Of a stretch of DNA of 64,000 nucleotides, positions 25,453 to 34,491 are shown piece by piece; position 1 is the first letter of the stretch, and every line of letters starts with the position of its first letter. A program made the translations under genes and the position numbers. This stretch comes from SYFT01 sp964471115 (GTDB lineage Bacteria > Acidobacteriota > Vicinamibacteria > Vicinamibacterales > SCN-69-37): positions 16,098 to 80,097 of the forward strand of contig CAYYFE010000015.1 in assembly GCA_964471115.1 (NCBI GenBank). The letters run 5' to 3'. The notes under the pieces are model-generated. The model was not told where the DNA came from and did no database searches. It worked only from the letters and a program-made list of their open reading frames with translations.

Positions 25453-26772
25453 ATGCGAGTGAAACTGCCGCACCCTTTCATGCTTCTGCTCGGTGGCGTG
25501 GTCGTCGCCGTGATGCTCACGTGGATCGTGCCCGCCGGGCGGTACGACAGGCGTGAAGACGCCGCCACGGGACGGCAGGTCGTGGTGCCGGGAACGTATA
25601 CGCGCGTGGACGCCACACCCGTCGGCCCGATGGCCGGGCTGCTCACGGTGCCGCGAGGCATCGTCGACGGCGCCGACGTGATGCTGGTGGTGCTGCTGGT
25701 CGGCGGTGTGTTCACACTCCTCGATCGCACGGGCGCGCTGGGTCGGCTGGTCGGCTCGCTGGTTGGCGGGGGGCTTGGGCCACGCACGATCGTGATCCTG
25801 GTCTCCCTGGGGTTCGCCACACTCGGAGCGCTCGAGAACATGGGCGAGGAGATCGTCGCCATGGTGCCGGTGTTGCTCGTGTTGTCGCGCGGACTGGGGT
25901 GTGGCGCGGTCACGGCGGTGGCGATGAGCGCAGGGGCCGCCGCGATCGGCGCCGCGTTTGGTCCGATGAACCCGTTTCAGACCGGCATCGCGTTGAAGCT
26001 GGCCGAGCTGCCGCCGCTCAGTCAGGCGGGCCTGCGCTTCTCGCTGCTCGCCGTGGCCGTCACGCTCTGGATTTCGTGGACGCTGGCGATGGCGGGCCGC
26101 GATGACGTACGCCCGACGATGGCCGCGCCGGCACCGGACGCGCCCGACCGGCGCGATTGGCTGATGCTCGCGCTGGCCTTGCTGCCGTTTGTGCCGTATG
26201 TCTACGGCGTCCTGGCCTGGGACTGGGGCTTCAACGAACTCTCGGCCCTGTTCCTGGTGTCGGGGCTCGCCATCGGCGTGGCTGCAGGCGCGTCGCCCTC
26301 CGACGCCGGCGCCCGGCTGCTGAAGGCGATGGAAGGGATGGTCGCGCCCGCGCTGTTCGTCGGCGTCGCACGCGCCATCTCGCTGGCGCTGTCGGATGGA
26401 CAGATCCTCGACACGATTCTCCATGCGCTGGCGTCGCCATTGGCCGAACTGCCCGCGGCCGCGGCGGCGATCCTGATGGTGCCGGTCCACGCGCTGTTGC
26501 ACATCCCGGTGCCGTCGGTCAGCGGCCAGGCGGTGTTGACGATGCCGATCATGGCGCCGCTGTCGGACCTGATTGGCCTGTCGCGTGACGCGGCCGTCAT
26601 CGCCTACCAGACCGGCGCGGGCCTCTGCGAACTGTTCACGCCGACCAACGGGGGGTTCATGGCCGTCTTGCTCGCTGCCGGTGTGAGCTGGCAGCGATGG
26701 GTGCGGTTCGCGCTGCCCGGGGCGTTGCTGGTCGCGTTGGTCGGCCTTGCGGGTATCCTGCTGGCAGCGTAA
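25453..26772 (+). CDS. DcuC/YfcC-like carrier (C4-dicarboxylate anaerobic carrier family)
   Basis: 439 residues with about twelve hydrophobic segments. An N-terminal signal-anchor-like helix (PFMLLLGGVVVAVMLTWIVPAGRY) is followed by VMLVVLLVGGVFTLLDRTGAL, the conserved SAGAAAIGAAFGPMNPFQTGIA, and late motifs VPSVSGQAVLTMPIMAPLSDLIGLSR and LFTPTNGGFMAVLLAAG. These Ser/Gly/Pro re-entrant stretches are typical of the DcuC/YfcC group in the ion-transporter superfamily, whose members move dicarboxylates, basic amino acids or aminobenzoyl-glutamate. Substrate cannot be decided. Longer versions of the frame overlap the HD gene, so ATG 25453 is chosen. Confidence 0.82.
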   Translation: MRVKLPHPFMLLLGGVVVAVMLTWIVPAGRYDRREDAATGRQVVVPGTYTRVDATPVGPMAGLLTVPRGIVDGADVMLVVLLVGGVFTLLDRTGALGRLVGSLVGGGLGPRTIVILVSLGFATLGALENMGEEIVAMVPVLLVLSRGLGCGAVTAVAMSAGAAAIGAAFGPMNPFQTGIALKLAELPPLSQAGLRFSLLAVAVTLWISWTLAMAGRDDVRPTMAAPAPDAPDRRDWLMLALALLPFVPYVYGVLAWDWGFNELSALFLVSGLAIGVAAGASPSDAGARLLKAMEGMVAPALFVGVARAISLALSDGQILDTILHALASPLAELPAAAAAILMVPVHALLHIPVPSVSGQAVLTMPIMAPLSDLIGLSRDAAVIAYQTGAGLCELFTPTNGGFMAVLLAAGVSWQRWVRFALPGALLVALVGLAGILLAA

Positions 26773-26783
26773 CGGAGGACGGG

Positions 26784-29147
26784 ATGCGACGAACGACTGT
26801 GGGCCTGTTGATGGTGCTCGTGGGGGGGCTGGCCACCAGCTGGCACCTCACCGCTGATGCGCGAGCGCAGCAACCCTCCGAACCACTGCGCGCGATGGCG
26901 CGGGCGTCGCTGGCGCGCATCGAAGGCGACCAGACCCTGACCGGACTGCGCGCGCCGGTGGAAGTCATTCGTGACCGGTGGGGCACGCCGCACATCTATG
27001 CGCAGAACACGGAGGACCTGTTTTTTGCGCAGGGCTACGTGATGGCGCAGGACCGCCTGTGGCAGATGGAACTGTGGCGCCGGCAGCGCGAGGGCCGCAT
27101 GGCCGAGATCGTCGGCCCCGGCGCGGTGAACGCCGACCGGCAGGCGCGCCTGCTCAAGTACCGCGGCCCCATGGACGATCGTGAATGGACGTCGTACCAC
27201 CCCGAGGGCCGCCGGATCTTCGAGGCGTACGCCGCCGGCGTCAACGCCTTCATCGCCGCCCACCGCGCGAACCTGCCGCTCGAGTTCCAGCTGACCGGCG
27301 TCACCCCGGATCCGTGGACGGCCGAGACCGTCGTGCTGCGGTCGGCGACCTTTGGCGACGCCACCAACGAACTCAATCTCGCCCGCGCCGTGGTGCGCGA
27401 CGGCCGCGAGGCGGCCAATCGATCGCGTGCGCCCGATCCGTGGGACGACCTGGCGCTGCCGGAGGGCCTGGACCTCTCGATCATCGATGAGAACGTGACG
27501 ACCACCGGGGCCCGCGCCGGCGGGGCCGGTCGTGGCGGACGCGGCGGCGCGTCACTGCCGGAGATCCTGCCGCAGTATCGCGAGCTGGTGGGCGCCGCGC
27601 GAGGCCGCGGCGGCGCCGTCGAGCCCGGGCTGCAGTCCTCCGCGCCGCCCGATCCGCCCGGGTCGAACAACTGGGTCGTGAGCGGCAGACTCTCGGCCAC
27701 CGGCAAGCCCGTGGTCGTCAACGATCCGCATCGGACCGTCGGTCATCCCTCCCTCCGTTACATCGTCCATCTCAACGCGCCGGGGTGGAACGTGATCGGG
27801 TCGGGCGAGGTGCCGTTTGTGGGCGTGGCGATCGGGCACAACGATCGACTCGGCTGGGGCCTCACCATCGTCGGCACCGACATGGAGGATGTGTACGTCG
27901 AGGATGTGAATCCCGCCAACGGCACGGAGACGCGGTACCGCGGCCAGTGGGAGCCGATGCGCGTCGTGCGCGAGACCATTCGCGTGAAGGGCGGCGCGGA
28001 CGAGGTGATCGAGCTGAAGTTCACGCGGCACGGCCCGGTGTTTTATGAGGATCGCGGACGCAACAAGGCCTACGTGTTGCGCAGCGCCTTGCTCGAGCCT
28101 GGCACCGCGCCGTATCTGGCCGGTCTGCGGTTGTCGCAGGCGAAGGACTGCAAGGAGTTCCTCACGCAGGCGATGTATTGGAAGGCGCCCAGCGAGAACC
28201 TCATCTGCGGCGATGTGGACGGCAACATTTCGTGGCAGGCGTCGGCGAACACGCCCGACCGCCGGGCGCAGGGCCCGGATGGCCACTCGTGGGTCGGGCG
28301 TCTGCCGGTGCCCGGCACCGGCGCGTACGAGTGGAACGGGTTCCGCCGCGACCTGCCGCGTGAGCTCAATCCGGCGCGCGGCTTCATCGCCACGGCCAAT
28401 CACAACATCCAGCCGAAGGACTACCAGCCGCCGCTGATGTTCAAGTCGTCGGCGAACCTGCCGTACGACCGCATCACGCGGCTCCTGCAGTTGTTCGACG
28501 CGCCGCGGGCGTTTACGCTCGAGGACCATCGCCGGATGCAGCTGGACGCGAAACACCTGCGGGCCGAGGCGGAGATCGCGCTGTTCCGCGGGTGGACGTC
28601 GAGCGACGCCGCGGTCGAGCGCGCGCGGCAGTTGCTGGCGGCCTGGGACGCGACGTTGACGAAGGACAGCGCCGCCGCGGCGATCCACGACGTGTGGCGC
28701 GGCGCATCGTCGGCGGCCGAACGCGACGCGTCGAGGCCGGTTGAGGCGCGCCGCGCCGAACACGAGGCCTCCCTGCGCAAGGCGATTGCCGAGCTCACCG
28801 CCGAAATGGGCGCCGACTGGTCGCAATGGCGGTGGGGCCGGATGCACACGCGCGCGTTCACGTTCCCGCTCGTGCCGGCGTACAGCCTCCCGACGGTGGA
28901 ACGGCCCGGAGGCACCGGGACGCTCGCCGCCGACGGCGCGAGCTTCCGCGAGATCCTCGACGTGGCGGACTGGGATCGCTCCATCGTCACGAACGTCCCC
29001 GGTCAGTCCGCGCAGCCCGAGAGTCCGTTCTTCGGCAACCTGCACGGCCTGTGGGCCAACGATGAGTACTTTCCGCTCGTCTACTCGCGCACGCGCGTCG
29101 AGCAGGAGCGCATGTACACACTGACGCTGCGCCCGGGCCGTCAGTAG
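26784..29147 (+). CDS. Penicillin-acylase-family Ntn hydrolase, secreted
   Basis: 787 residues. A signal peptide (MRRTTVGLLMVLVGGLATSWHLTADARA) is followed by the alpha-chain start VIRDRWGTPHIYAQNTEDLFFAQGYVMAQDRLWQMEL, a classic penicillin-acylase signature. A Gly/Arg-rich linker (~240-265) and PPGSNNWVVSG follow, where Ser294 would become the N-terminal nucleophile of the beta chain after autocleavage. Later motifs are NDPHRTVGHPS and ATANHNIQP. The family hydrolyses amide bonds of penicillins or acyl-homoserine lactones, or unknown periplasmic amides; substrate unproven. GGAGG 5-6 nt before ATG 26784 fixes the start. Confidence 0.9.
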   Translation: MRRTTVGLLMVLVGGLATSWHLTADARAQQPSEPLRAMARASLARIEGDQTLTGLRAPVEVIRDRWGTPHIYAQNTEDLFFAQGYVMAQDRLWQMELWRRQREGRMAEIVGPGAVNADRQARLLKYRGPMDDREWTSYHPEGRRIFEAYAAGVNAFIAAHRANLPLEFQLTGVTPDPWTAETVVLRSATFGDATNELNLARAVVRDGREAANRSRAPDPWDDLALPEGLDLSIIDENVTTTGARAGGAGRGGRGGASLPEILPQYRELVGAARGRGGAVEPGLQSSAPPDPPGSNNWVVSGRLSATGKPVVVNDPHRTVGHPSLRYIVHLNAPGWNVIGSGEVPFVGVAIGHNDRLGWGLTIVGTDMEDVYVEDVNPANGTETRYRGQWEPMRVVRETIRVKGGADEVIELKFTRHGPVFYEDRGRNKAYVLRSALLEPGTAPYLAGLRLSQAKDCKEFLTQAMYWKAPSENLICGDVDGNISWQASANTPDRRAQGPDGHSWVGRLPVPGTGAYEWNGFRRDLPRELNPARGFIATANHNIQPKDYQPPLMFKSSANLPYDRITRLLQLFDAPRAFTLEDHRRMQLDAKHLRAEAEIALFRGWTSSDAAVERARQLLAAWDATLTKDSAAAAIHDVWRGASSAAERDASRPVEARRAEHEASLRKAIAELTAEMGADWSQWRWGRMHTRAFTFPLVPAYSLPTVERPGGTGTLAADGASFREILDVADWDRSIVTNVPGQSAQPESPFFGNLHGLWANDEYFPLVYSRTRVEQERMYTLTLRPGRQ

Positions 29148-29170
29148 AGGCCTCGGCGCCCGGCGTGCGA

Positions 29171-29176
29171 GATAAT
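29171..29176 (+). promoter_or_regulatory. -10 element GATAAT of the MarR gene (leaderless)
   Basis: GATAAT, then GCCGGC (6 nt), then ATG at 29183. It lies in the 35-bp gap after the acylase gene, giving the regulator its own promoter. Confidence 0.6.
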
Positions 29177-29182
29177 GCCGGC

Positions 29183-29695
29183 ATGCCAGTCTCCAAGCGC
29201 GCCTCTGCCGCGACGCCCTACGAAGCGGCGCAGCGGGCGTTGTCCGACCGGATCGTCGAACTCGCGAAGCAGTATCAGATGCGCAGCCGGAATCGCGTCT
29301 GCCGCCACGGCATCACCGTGTCGCAGTGTTATGCCCTCGACGTGTTGCTCAAGACCGGCGGCGTGCTGGTGACGGAGCTGGCGCGGGCGCTGGCGCTCGA
29401 CAAGAGCACGGCCAGCCGGGTCGTGACGTCCCTGGGGCAGCTGGGACTCATCCGCGTGGTGGATGTCGCGGGGAACGAGCGGAAGAAGCGGGTCATCCCG
29501 ACCGCCGCCGGCCGGACGCTGGGTACGCGAATCGCGCGCGAGATCCGCGACGAACACCGGGCCGCGCTGGCGTCGTTCAGTCGAGGCGACCTCGAGGCGT
29601 GCGGCCGCATGCTCGATGCGCTGCTGGCCTCCCGTCCCCTCGGGAACCCGGGGCGGCCCCGCGCCGAGCGCGCCCGGCGCGCGGCGTCGACGTAA
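29183..29695 (+). CDS. MarR-family winged-helix regulator
   Basis: 170 residues. Helix-rich N-terminus, then the wHTH core: ITVSQCYALDVLLKTGGVLVTELARALALDKSTASRVVTSLGQLGLI with the beta-wing DVAGNERKKRVIPTAAGRTL. The C-terminal dimerisation helices end in an Arg-rich tail. Two Cys (RNRVCRHGITVSQC) precede the DNA-binding helices, which could make it redox-responsive as in OhrR-type proteins; this is inference. It converges on the cytochrome c gene with 7 bp between stops. Possible targets are itself or the sulfite dehydrogenase/metallohydrolase promoter region, which contains palindromes, but nothing proves this. Confidence 0.87.
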   Translation: MPVSKRASAATPYEAAQRALSDRIVELAKQYQMRSRNRVCRHGITVSQCYALDVLLKTGGVLVTELARALALDKSTASRVVTSLGQLGLIRVVDVAGNERKKRVIPTAAGRTLGTRIAREIRDEHRAALASFSRGDLEACGRMLDALLASRPLGNPGRPRAERARRAAST

Positions 29696-29702
29696 CGGAT
29701 TC

Positions 29703-30257
29703 CTACCGCCCTTCAGGGCGGCCGGGCCGGCGGACCGGGATGAACCGCGCGTGCGACGGCATCACGATGCGCGACAGACCCTGTGCGTCGAGGGCTGAGT
29801 CGGGCGCGATGATCCGGTTGCGCGCGAGCAGGAATGCGAGCAGGGCGTACACCTCGTCATCGGACAACGACCAGGGAGCCGCCGGCGGCATGGTTCGACG
29901 GATGTAGTCGAAGAGCGGCGGGGCATACGGCCAGTGGGTCGCGATGTTCCGTCGCGGCCGTCCCTCAACCACGGCTGGTTGAATCAGCTGCGGCCCGGCC
30001 CCGCCTTCGCCGTGTGCGCCGTGACACGCCGCGCAGGCCGTGTCGTACAGACGCGCGCCCTCGGCATACGTCCCGCGGCCGGGTGGCAATCCGTCACCCT
30101 CACCATTGACGTCGGTGTCCCACGCCGCAATCTCTTCGGCCGTCGCCGGCCGGCCCGCATCGAACCGTTCCGGCACCGCCGGGGCGGTGTGCCGGGCGCA
30201 CCCGGCGGCGACCACGAGTCCGGCGAACAGGACGACAGCCGCGCGTCCGCCGATCAC
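29703..30257 (-). CDS. Lipoprotein-like mono-haem cytochrome c, SoxD-like partner of the sulfite dehydrogenase
   Basis: 184 residues from a GTG at 30257 that overlaps the soxC-like stop (GTGA). The signal sequence ends in a lipobox VVAAGC. One haem-c site, CAACH, lies in LYDTACAACHGAHGEGGAGPQL, and a Met ligand candidate is TMPPAAPW, followed by SDDEVYALLAFLLARN, as in class I cytochromes c. It should accept electrons from the molybdenum subunit encoded directly upstream and hand them to the respiratory chain. Much longer versions of this frame overlap soxC and are rejected. SoxD proteins are often larger, so the name is used as a functional analogy. Confidence 0.83.
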   Translation of the reverse strand: MIGGRAAVVLFAGLVVAAGCARHTAPAVPERFDAGRPATAEEIAAWDTDVNGEGDGLPPGRGTYAEGARLYDTACAACHGAHGEGGAGPQLIQPAVVEGRPRRNIATHWPYAPPLFDYIRRTMPPAAPWSLSDDEVYALLAFLLARNRIIAPDSALDAQGLSRIVMPSHARFIPVRRPGRPEGR

Positions 30258-31489
30258 CGCCAGGGTTCCTCTTTGACCGACAGGCGTCCGTCCGCCGCGA
30301 CGCGCCAGCCGACGATGGGATTCATGTGGTACGACGGCGAGGCCACGCCGCGTTCGGCCAGCAGTTGGGCGACGGTGGGTTGCACGTACCCGGTGTCGTC
30401 GATCGCGCGGCTCAGCAGGGTGGCCGGAGTGCCGTCCCATCGCCACGGGAGACGGAAGCGCACATGGGCGCGCGGGAGCACCGGGCCGTCCAGCGCGGCG
30501 TCACGCCACCGCCGGCCATCGTCCGTGCTGATTTCGACACGGGCGATCCGTCCCCGTCCGCTCCAGGCGAGGCCCCTGATCTCCACGTATCCGGGCCGCA
30601 TGGTTGCCGGTGGGGCGGGCGCGGTGATGATGGATCGGGCGTCCAGTTCAAGGCTGAACTGCCGGATCGTGCCGTCCGCCATTTCTTCGGTGTACCGCGA
30701 CGTTTCCTCGCGGGTCATGAACGGCCCCGTGCCGACGTCGAGACGCCGCAGCCATTTGACGCTGGCGACGCCCTCCCAGCCCGGCAGCAGGAGCCGCACG
30801 GGGAATCCCTGCGCCGGCCGGAGCGGTTCGCCGTTCTGCGCGTACGCCAGCATCCCGCCGATGCGGATGGCCTCCTCGATCGGCGCGCTTCTGGTCATCG
30901 CGACGCCGTCCTGTCCTTCGGCCAGGAACCATCCGGCCTCCGGCCGAAGGCCGACCTCGCCGAACAACACCGAGAGCGGCACGCCCGTCCATTCACTCTG
31001 GCTCGTCAGCCCCGCCATCGTCTGCGGGGTGACGGCGCCGGTGGCATTGCGCGGGTAGTTGCCGCCGCATTCGAGGAAACACGTGCGGGTGATCGCCGGC
31101 AGGCGCTTCAGGTCCTCGAGGGTGAACACACGCGGACGATCCACCAGGCCATGCACGAGCAGCCGGTAGGCGACCGGGTCGACGGCGGGGATGCCCGCGC
31201 GGTGGACTTCATAGTGGAGGTCCGACGGCGTGATCGTGCCCTCCAGGGCGTGCAGCGGTGTCGCCGAGATCATGCCCGAGACCGCGCGGGTCAGCAGGAC
31301 CGAAGGCGCACGCGTCCCGGCGGCCGAGGCGGGTGCGCCGGGGCCGCGGGTGGTGTCGGGCGCGCCCGGGGGCGCGAGGGACGCCGGCGCGGGCGGCTGC
31401 GCCTGCAGGCCGGCCACCGCCGCCGCGATCGGCACGCCGAGCAGCCGGCGCCGGGTGATCGAGAGGCCGCGGTCAGTGCGCGCTCGCAT
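30254..31489 (-). CDS. soxC: Sulfite dehydrogenase molybdenum subunit, SoxC-like
   Basis: 411 residues from ATG 31489, which places a twin-Arg signal (ITRRRLLG) at the N-terminus. Sulfite-oxidase fold: the pterin domain (~100-290) has the molybdenum-ligating Cys in RTCFLECGGN. Other conserved stretches are SEWTGVPLSVLF, QNGEPLRPAQGFPVRLLLPGWEGVASVKWL and the C-terminal dimerisation domain (GLAWSGRGRIARVEISTDDGRRW). It oxidises sulfite, or bound sulfane sulfur in the Sox system, in the periplasm. The adjacent coupled cytochrome c is the expected electron acceptor. Other sox genes (soxXAYZB) are not in the window. A weak -10 (TACGCT) lies 7 nt before the ATG, and a better TATAGT lies within the upstream palindrome. 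Confidence 0.87.
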   Translation of the reverse strand: MRARTDRGLSITRRRLLGVPIAAAVAGLQAQPPAPASLAPPGAPDTTRGPGAPASAAGTRAPSVLLTRAVSGMISATPLHALEGTITPSDLHYEVHRAGIPAVDPVAYRLLVHGLVDRPRVFTLEDLKRLPAITRTCFLECGGNYPRNATGAVTPQTMAGLTSQSEWTGVPLSVLFGEVGLRPEAGWFLAEGQDGVAMTRSAPIEEAIRIGGMLAYAQNGEPLRPAQGFPVRLLLPGWEGVASVKWLRRLDVGTGPFMTREETSRYTEEMADGTIRQFSLELDARSIITAPAPPATMRPGYVEIRGLAWSGRGRIARVEISTDDGRRWRDAALDGPVLPRAHVRFRLPWRWDGTPATLLSRAIDDTGYVQPTVAQLLAERGVASPSYHMNPIVGWRVAADGRLSVKEEPWR

Positions 31490-31504
31490 GTCCGGCAGCG
31501 TAGC

Positions 31505-31573
31505 GCAACTATGTTGCACCGTGCAACTATATTGCCACCGACGGCCTGGTGCGTTAATGTTGCTCAATGCAAC
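31505..31573. promoter_or_regulatory. Divergent soxC / metallo-beta-lactamase control region with three palindromes
   Basis: GCAAC-TAT-GTTGC at 31505-31517 and GCAAC-TAT-ATTGC at 31523-31535 are 18 bp apart. GTTGC-N5-GCAAC at 31559-31573 spans the ATG of the right-hand gene. The second palindrome contains TATAGT on the minus strand (possible soxC -10). TAATGT at 31555-31560 is exactly 6 nt before ATG 31567 (leaderless -10). A repressor bound here could control both genes. Confidence 0.55.
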
Positions 31574-32673
31574 ATCACACGAGCCTGGCGCGCGCGGCCG
31601 TGACGCTGGCCGGCGTGCTCCTGGCCGCCGGCCTTGGCGGGGCGGCGGCGCAGCGTCCGTTGATGCAACCCGACGCGTTCGACGTCGTCGCGCTGGGCGA
31701 GGGCCTCCACGCCGTGGTGCGCCGCGACCCGCCCGACGATGCGGCGAATGCCAATGTGCTGATCATCATCAACGCCCACGACGTCGTGGTCGTGGATGGC
31801 GGCCTCACCACCGCCTCCGCGGACGCCGTGATCCGGACCATCCGCCGGCTGACCCCGCATCCGGTCCGGTACGTCGTGAACACGCACTGGCACGACGACC
31901 ACGTGCTGGGCAACGGCGCGTACGCCGCGGCGTTCCCCGGAGTCGAGTTCATCGGGCATCCCGTCACGCGGGAGATGGTGATCGGGAGTGTGGGACCCGC
32001 CCTGCAGCGCAACCAGACCGACTATGCGGACGCGGCCACGGCCATCGAGGCGCGCCTGCGGGCCGGGAGGCGTGCCGACGGCCAGCCGATGTCGGACGCC
32101 GATCGGACCCGGGCGCGGCGGCTCAGTGAACTGTATCGGGCCTTCGTGGCGGAGATCCCTCGCATCAACGTGACGCCGCCCGCGGTGCTGGTGGACCAGT
32201 CGCTGACCCTTTGGCGCGGATCCCGCGAGATCCGGGTGATGCACATCGGCCGGGGCAATACCGCTGGCGACCTGGTGGTCTTCCTGCCGAAGGAAGGTGT
32301 GATGGCGGCCGGCGATCTGCTGGTCCGTCCGATTCCGTACGCGTACGGGTCGTACATTGGCGACTGGATCGGCGCTCTGGATCGCTTCGAAGCGCTCGCG
32401 CCGCGTGTGATCCTGCCCGGACATGGTGCGGTGATGACCGACACCGGGTATGTCACGGCGGTACGCGACCTGCTGGTGACGGTGAGGGATCACATGCGCC
32501 AGGCGGTGGCACAGGGCCTCACCCTCGAGGCCGCTCGGGCGTCACTCGATCTCGATCGGCATCGTGCCTGGTTTGCCGGAGACGATCCGGGGCGACGGCA
32601 ATCGTTTGACTCGGTGTTCGTGACACCGGCCACCGAGCGCGCCTACCTCGAGGCGCGTGGGGAGCTGAAGTAG
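31567..32673 (+). CDS. Secreted metallo-beta-lactamase-fold hydrolase (SoxH-like context)
   Basis: 368 residues. A signal peptide (LARAAVTLAGVLLAAGLGGAAA) precedes the MBL fold. Metal motif THWHDDHVLGN (~115), then GHP, HIGRGNTAGDLVVF (~225, third His and context) and VILPGHGAV (~280). This is the two-zinc arrangement of periplasmic MBL-fold hydrolases. It is divergent from a SoxC-like gene, and SoxH-type MBL proteins are known companions of sox operons, so I infer a sulfur-related or quinoprotein-relay role rather than antibiotic hydrolysis. The 7-bp gap after its stop separates it from the convergent DUF885 gene. Confidence 0.87.
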   Translation: MQHHTSLARAAVTLAGVLLAAGLGGAAAQRPLMQPDAFDVVALGEGLHAVVRRDPPDDAANANVLIIINAHDVVVVDGGLTTASADAVIRTIRRLTPHPVRYVVNTHWHDDHVLGNGAYAAAFPGVEFIGHPVTREMVIGSVGPALQRNQTDYADAATAIEARLRAGRRADGQPMSDADRTRARRLSELYRAFVAEIPRINVTPPAVLVDQSLTLWRGSREIRVMHIGRGNTAGDLVVFLPKEGVMAAGDLLVRPIPYAYGSYIGDWIGALDRFEALAPRVILPGHGAVMTDTGYVTAVRDLLVTVRDHMRQAVAQGLTLEAARASLDLDRHRAWFAGDDPGRRQSFDSVFVTPATERAYLEARGELK

Positions 32674-32679
32674 CGTGAC

Positions 32680-34470
32680 CTACTGCGCCCGCAGCCACTC
32701 GAGCACCTGCTGCTCGAGCAGGTCCAGCGGCAGCGGGCCGTGGCGCAGCACCGCATCGTGGAACGCGCGGATGTCGAAGCGCGGCCCCAGCGTCGCCTCG
32801 GCTTTCGCGCGCAGCTCGGCGATCTTCAGCAGACCGAAGGTGTACGCCAGCCCCTGGCCGGCCTCGGTGATGTGGCGGTCGGTTTCGGCCGTCGCCGGCC
32901 CGCGCTGGAAGCCCGTGTTGTCGGCCATGTACGCGATGGCCTGTTCACGCGTCCACCCGAGTGCGTGGACGCCGCTGTCGACCACCAGCCGCACGGCGCG
33001 CCAGATCTCGTACGTCAGCCGGCCGAAGTCGCTGTAGGGGTCCTCGTAGAACCCGACATCGCGCCCCAGGCGCTCCGCGTACAGGCCCCAGCCTTCCGTG
33101 AACACCGTGATCCCCAGCCCGCGCCGGAACGGACTGAGCGACCGGTTCTCCTGCGTCAGCATGATCTGCAGGTGATGGCCGGGCACCCCTTCGTGAAACG
33201 CGAGCGCTTCGACGACGTACAGCGGCCGCGCCGGCAGGTCGGACGTATTGATGTTCACCCAGCCCGCGCGGCTGCCGTCAGCCGCGCCGGCGTCGTAATA
33301 GCCCGCCGACTGCCGGATCGCAATCCGCTCGGGAATGGCGCGCACCCCGTACGGCGCGCGGGGCATCGTCGAGAACAGCCGGGGCAACACGCCATCCATT
33401 CGCTTGGCGGCATACGAGACGGCCTTCAGATACTCCTCTTCGCTCGTGGCTCTGAACCGTGCGTCGGTCTGAAGAAACCGGAAGAACTCGGCGAGCGTGC
33501 CGGTGAATCCCGCGCGCGCCTTGACGGCCTCCATCTCGGCGCGCAGCCGCGCCACTTCACGCAGACCGATGTCGTGCACCTCCTGCGGCGACAGGTCGAG
33601 CGTCGTGTGCATCCGGATGCGATGCCGGTAGAACGCGCCGCCGTCGGCCAGTGCCGAGAGGCCCAGCGTGGTGCGCGCGCCCGGGATGTACTCGCGCTGC
33701 AGGAACTCCAGGAACGCGCGCAGACCGGGCATCACCGAGGTCTGCAGCGCCGCCGTGCCGTCGCGGCGGATACGCTCGCGATCCGCGGCCGGGAACGCCT
33801 CGGGAATGCGTGTGAAGGGCTCGAACAGGCCGCTGCGCGTGACGTCCTCGACGATCTGCGCCCGCACCGGCGCGTCGTACCCGTCGAGCAGCGCGCGGGG
33901 CATCGTCCGGCCGGCGCGCAGCCCCGCACGCATCGCGGCGATGCGCTGGTCCACATGGAGCGCGAACGACTGCAGACGGGCGATGTAGCCGTCGTACTGT
34001 CCGACGGTCGTGAACGCAGAGCGGTCCGGCCACGCCGGCAGGTCGAAGTGGAAACCCTCGCGGCTGCCGATCGGAATTTCGTACGCGCGATGGCGGATCT
34101 CCTCGCGCCGACCGCGGAGCTGCCTGAAGAGGATTTCGGCGTCCACCTGTACCGCGGCCGGCAGTTGCGCGCGGTCGATCTGGGCCAGACGCGCGGCGAA
34201 CGCATCGAGCGCCGCCGCTTCCCGTTCGAACCGCTCGGCAGAGACGTCCTCGAGGCGCCCGGCGTACCGTCGATCGACGCCCTCCGGAAGCGGCAGCGTA
34301 AATCCCCGGCCTCGAAACGCCTGTACGTCCTGCAGCAGCCGTTCGAAGGTGTCCTGGGCCGGCGCCGTCGATGCGTCGAGCCGTGGTGGGAGACCAGCCG
34401 CCGCGGCGCTGCACACCAGGCCGGCGATGGCCACGCACCAGACCGTCCGCGCCCTCATCCTCATGCTCAT
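32680..34470 (-). CDS. DUF885 family secreted protein, probable zinc peptidase
   Basis: 596 residues from ATG 34470; in-frame GTG 34488 and ATGs at 34464 and 34458 are alternatives. Signal peptide RTVWCVAIAGLVCSAAAA. All-helical DUF885 body with the metal motif FHEGVPGHHLQ (~425) and a following acidic stretch FTEGWGLYAERL, the HExxGHH-type zinc site of this family. Other conserved pieces are PGARTTLGLSALADG and NTSDLPARPLYVVEALA. Family members are exported, about 600 residues, and thought to be carboxypeptidase-like, but substrates are mostly unknown. It lies 21 bp downstream of the propeller gene on the same strand. Confidence 0.85.
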   Translation of the reverse strand: MSMRMRARTVWCVAIAGLVCSAAAAGLPPRLDASTAPAQDTFERLLQDVQAFRGRGFTLPLPEGVDRRYAGRLEDVSAERFEREAAALDAFAARLAQIDRAQLPAAVQVDAEILFRQLRGRREEIRHRAYEIPIGSREGFHFDLPAWPDRSAFTTVGQYDGYIARLQSFALHVDQRIAAMRAGLRAGRTMPRALLDGYDAPVRAQIVEDVTRSGLFEPFTRIPEAFPAADRERIRRDGTAALQTSVMPGLRAFLEFLQREYIPGARTTLGLSALADGGAFYRHRIRMHTTLDLSPQEVHDIGLREVARLRAEMEAVKARAGFTGTLAEFFRFLQTDARFRATSEEEYLKAVSYAAKRMDGVLPRLFSTMPRAPYGVRAIPERIAIRQSAGYYDAGAADGSRAGWVNINTSDLPARPLYVVEALAFHEGVPGHHLQIMLTQENRSLSPFRRGLGITVFTEGWGLYAERLGRDVGFYEDPYSDFGRLTYEIWRAVRLVVDSGVHALGWTREQAIAYMADNTGFQRGPATAETDRHITEAGQGLAYTFGLLKIAELRAKAEATLGPRFDIRAFHDAVLRHGPLPLDLLEQQVLEWLRAQ

Positions 34471-34491
34471 GGGGCCAGATGATGGCACGAA

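Noticed and set aside
31567..32673. Beta-lactam resistance gene
   Set aside because: The MBL fold is present, but the size, motif spacing and divergent SoxC-like neighbour fit the broad periplasmic hydrolase group rather than a dedicated beta-lactamase.
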